In this document: one piece after another, positions 60,600 through 64,000 of the stretch
Layout: the number at the start of each line of letters is the position of its first letter
Position numbering within the stretch: position 1 is the first letter of the stretch
Source: Eupeodes corollae
Taxonomy: Eukaryota > Arthropoda > Insecta > Diptera > Syrphidae
DNA: 64,000 bases
Reading direction: 5' to 3'
Assembly: GCF_945859685.1 (NCBI RefSeq)
Contig: NC_079149.1
Span: forward strand, 116,843,575 to 116,907,574
Position numbers and translations under genes: made by a program
The notes under the pieces: generated by a model
The model's database searches: none
Told to the model about the DNA's origin: nothing
The model's input: the letters and a program-made list of their open reading frames with translations, nothing else

Positions 60600-62335
60600 A
60601 ATTTAAATAAAATGCACGACTGGTAGCAAAAACGTTCTCAAATATCCAAAGAGTGCGTGTTTATAAATATTAACTGCATTTTAAGATTTAAAAAAGTACG
60701 AGCAAAATAATTTTTTCTTCAAATCTTTAAATGCCATCATTAAGAAAAATTAAACTTGATTATTATTTTCCCATAGGAAAATATTGTAATGGGTCCGATT
60801 TGTCAAATTGAAAACTTTCACATTTCTCGACGTTTCAAGGTCCCTAGAGTCGAAATAAAAGATTTTTAGGAAGATTTCTGTGCATGTGTACGCACGTTCG
60901 TACATCCGTACGTCCTTGCGTCCGAACGTCCGTACGTCTGAACGTTCGCGACGTTTTTTTCGTAGATCATAGCTCAAAAACCAGAAGAGATATCGACTTC
61001 AAATACATTTTTCATACAGATAATAAGGCAAAAAGATGCAGAAAGGGCTCTTAAAAAAATTGCGTGGGTTGTTTTTTTACCAAAGCAGTTTAAAAAAAGT
61101 TGAACATTTTGGTTAACCCTAAATATCTTACCAACCAAAACCGCTAGAAACTTGAATTAAATTGTATATTATAAATATATATACAAGTATACTTTTTGAA
61201 AATGATCCCTTTTTTTTATAAATAAAAAAACCTGAAAAAAATTGTACGAATTATAATTTAATCTCCAAAACAATTTTGTGCAAAGAAAAATAACGTTTTT
61301 AAAATCTGGTAAAACCTTGAGAAAAATTTAAATCTTAGTTTTTTTTATAAAAAATAGAAACCTTAAAAAACCATTACTCAAAGTTGGTAAAAATTGATTT
61401 TTGACTCAAATATCTTTTCAAAACTTTGAGATATTGGTTTTAAACAACTCAGTAAAATTTTCAGGAAAATCCAATTGACAGTTTTTTTACAAAAAATAAA
61501 ACCTAACAGAAAAACAATACTTACAAATTTTCTTACGACTCAATAAGTTTTTAAAAATTAAAAATATTGTCTACCAACTAATTTTATTTAAGAGAAAATA
61601 TCGTTTTCGATATTCAGTAGTCCATTTTTTATAAAAAAAATAAAATCTACAAAAAATAGTACGCAAATTTGGTAAAAATTGATGTCCAGTTTTTGATATC
61701 ATTCAAATTAATTTCATTCATCTTATTTCTAAAAATTTAACAAAACCAGATTTTCAAATTAAACTATTTCTATATATGAAAAATATTGTTGGTAATTTTA
61801 AAATTTGTAAGAATATTTCAACTAGCAGCTTTTTAAGCCCAACACGTAAAAATACAAATTTTTAAGCAAGACAAATAGACAGACGGGGTGGGAAGTTTTC
61901 AGTGTGCGTCGCATCCCAGCCTCTTTTAATTTTTTTTAAATCGTTCTTTAATTAATATTTTTATTCACATTTTTTTAACTTTGTCTTAAAAATATTTATG
62001 GTATGCAGTTATAAATAAGTGCTTATAAATATATATTGTACATTTGAATTTCGTTGAAAAATGTTTACCCCTATCTGAGTCATCGAATTTTGAAAAAATA
62101 AATGTATACTCTTTTAAAAACCAAAAAAAATAAATAACTTCCAAATTTAAAACCAATTAACATAATGGTTTGGGCTGTACAGGTATTGACAGACAGATAG
62201 ATAGTTACCGGGTGCCCCACTCTGTTTGACTTCTGTGCCAGCGGAATGTCATGTCTGATTAAAATCTCATGTTCGAAATTTGTACTTTCTTTCCATAAAC
62301 GTACATTTGTCCTATATGTCGCAAGTAAAAAAAGT
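60600..62335 (+). repeat. Composite repeat family, most complete unit
   Basis: Five blocks lie in order. A start of M (60607-60745, AAAATGCACGACTGG to TTTAAATGCCAT). An inverted CpG module (60775-61010) with CATTTCTCGACGTTTCAAGG, ACGCACGTTCGTACATCCG, CCGTACGTCTGAACGTTCGC and AAGAGATATCGACTTC. A proximal segment with TTTTGGTTAACCCTAAATATC (61105). A forward arm (61130-61925) of degenerate monomers ending GGGGTGGGAAGTTTTCAGTG then GTCGCATCCCAGCC. Finally a partial M module (61940-62335) with a GACAGACAGATAG block and CTATATGTCGCAAGTAAAAA. The 60750-60977 frame on the other strand lies across the CpG module and is not a gene. Confidence 0.75.
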
Positions 62336-64000
62336 TAAACATTTTGTTGGTCATAAATATCTGACCCGATATCAGTTAGATAATAAAATAAAACAACTTA
62401 TGTTTAGTCTAATAAACCAACAAAAAGTCTGAAAGAAAATATTTTTAACCTTATGAGAATGACTTATTTCATACATGCATCGTAATGAATCACAACACAA
62501 AACAAAAAAATTACAAATTATAATTTTAGGTTGCGTTTTATTGCAGTTTGTTTTATGACTTCTTGTCTTTCGCAAAGTAGCATCAGTCACATTCAACACA
62601 CTCTTTAAATTTTTAAGACACTTTTCATATTAATTTCAGAAAACCCGTTTAAAAATATAGTTAAAAATGTTGGTTAAACCTGATACTATGATAACGTTTG
62701 TGGTTTTAGTAAATTTAAGGAAAAATCTTAAAAATTCATTTAAACACTGCGTAAAAAAAACTTTTATAAGAAAAATATTACATTTCGTTTCTTTGCAAAT
62801 CAAATTTTTAAATTGTGTCTCAAATGTTGTGTGAAAAAATTGTATTCAACATTTACATTAAAGCATTTGAATTTTGTGTAAATACTCTTATTATTAATTT
62901 GGAAATATAATTTATTACTAGTTTAAAATTTCTTTGAAAAGAAGAATTTATATGATACATGAAAATTATTCATTTAATTTTTAATAAGGGTTTATTATCA
63001 CCGCAACACTAAAACCTCCACGTTAAAAAAATCTGAGAACTGAACAATTGCATTTTCGAAATAAAATGCATCACTGATTACAATTAGTTCAAGCGAATTT
63101 TGGAATTTAATTTTTATTGTAAAGGTTTTTTTTTTATATATTGACACATTAATTGATACAAAAAGAATAATTTGTAGACTGATATGTCTATATTGTTAAT
63201 TTCCGTACGTTTTTTTTATTGAATTTTACTTTTTTCTGAGTAAAATTATTCTTAAAATGATAAAGCGATTAAAAAATACGTTTTTACTTTTAAGTGAACA
63301 GAATACCTTCAAATCATTTTCATTAATTAATTTGCATTGATATTTTTATAAAGCGAAAAATACGTACGTAATTGTTTTCGGATTACAAAACATGGTGTTT
63401 ATGAATACATAAAATAATGGTTGACAAAATTAAAATTTTAAATGAACTCATCGTTCCAATAAATATTTAGACTGAACAAATTCAAAAATATATTTAGTTA
63501 ATTAAAATATCAAGGATAATTCCTGTATTTAAAAAAGTTATCCTGAACGTAAGAACTCAACTACACACACACACACAGTTATCTCTCTTAAAACCTTTAA
63601 AAAGTCTAGCAATATCAACATTTTCAATTCAAAAATCGGTTCGAGTAGAATAACTTCCTATGGGAAGTTAATAAGACAGAAGCAAACAAACGTATTTGAG
63701 GCTTATTTTCCACAAACAAAAATGGCACTGATTTTGATGATTTTTGTTTAACTTACATTTATTAAAAAAATGAATATCTTCCAGAATTTGTGAACTAAAT
63801 ACGATCCTTTGCATTCGGTATTCATACATACTTAAATAAAAAAAAATCTTTCGCCAAATCACAGCCAACACAATTTTCTTCTTTTTTTGTCCATGAACCA
63901 CCATCATTCGATTAAAGGAGTTTTACCAAAAACTTTAATCAGAAAAATACCGCAACGTCAAACTCACCACCACCAACTTTTTCCACCATACGTTGTTTTC
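62336..64000. other. Noncoding stretch to window end
   Basis: AT-rich DNA with an (AC)7-8 run at 63563-63577. A small piece resembling the CpG-module flank of the composite family lies at about 63595-63665 (AATATCAACATTTTCAATTC, AAAATCGGTTCGAGTAG). Small frames at 62372-62599 and 63668-63907 are not recognisable. Confidence 0.5.

Noticed and set aside
1..64000. Integrated viral sequence or bacterial gene cluster
   Set aside because: No capsid, polymerase or envelope-like frames apart from LINE ORFs, and no operon-like gene packing or LTR pairs were seen.

Overview
The window looks like AT-rich insect DNA, most likely from a brachyceran fly. Evidence for this is a LOA-clade and a Jockey-clade LINE, a tRNA-derived SINE, a Tc1/mariner fragment, a broken ribosomal protein S2 copy, long A/T tracts, and many imperfect TCG/GAC/GAT triplet tracts. 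I find no intact host protein gene. It is probably intergenic or deep-intron DNA shaped by transposable elements. The species cannot be named from the sequence.

Layout. 1-4857: AT-rich DNA with one fragment of a local repeat family. 4858-10591: a full-span LOA-clade LINE bounded by a perfect 13-bp target-site duplication (TSD) and ending in AACCT units; both of its ORFs are broken. 10592-15894: noncoding DNA with one weak exon candidate. 15895-20730: copies of a composite repeat family (arm, M module and CpG module), plus a SINE 3' fragment. 20731-28440: noncoding DNA with a SINE, a speculative promoter/small-ORF arrangement and an unexplained 180-codon ORF. 28441-34333: the densest block of the composite family, including a 1.7-kb inverted repeat. 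34334-40928: a mariner-type fragment and a second full SINE. 40929-42176: a second fold-back element and a CTGTA-rich degenerate repeat. 45748-46475: a minus-strand RpS2 pseudogene. 50031-54486: a SINE split by a 5'-truncated Jockey-clade LINE with a 14-bp TSD. 54487-60599: noncoding. 60600-62335: the most complete composite repeat unit. 62336-64000: noncoding.

How the parts relate. The LINEs carry the usual ORF1 (RNA-binding) and ORF2 (endonuclease plus reverse transcriptase) set. Neither copy can be autonomous: the LOA copy has about ten disruptions, and the Jockey copy lacks most of ORF1, has a frameshift and has lost an Asp of its YADD motif. The SINE and the RpS2 pseudogene are probably products of LINE machinery acting in trans. 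The strongest candidate for something undescribed is the composite repeat family. Its degenerate ~125-190-bp monomers form arms that occur in both orientations and twice face each other as large inverted repeats ending in GCTGGGATGCGACCC-like sequence. The arms are associated with a CGTACG-rich module and an M module. I see no protein in it and could not match it to a named family.
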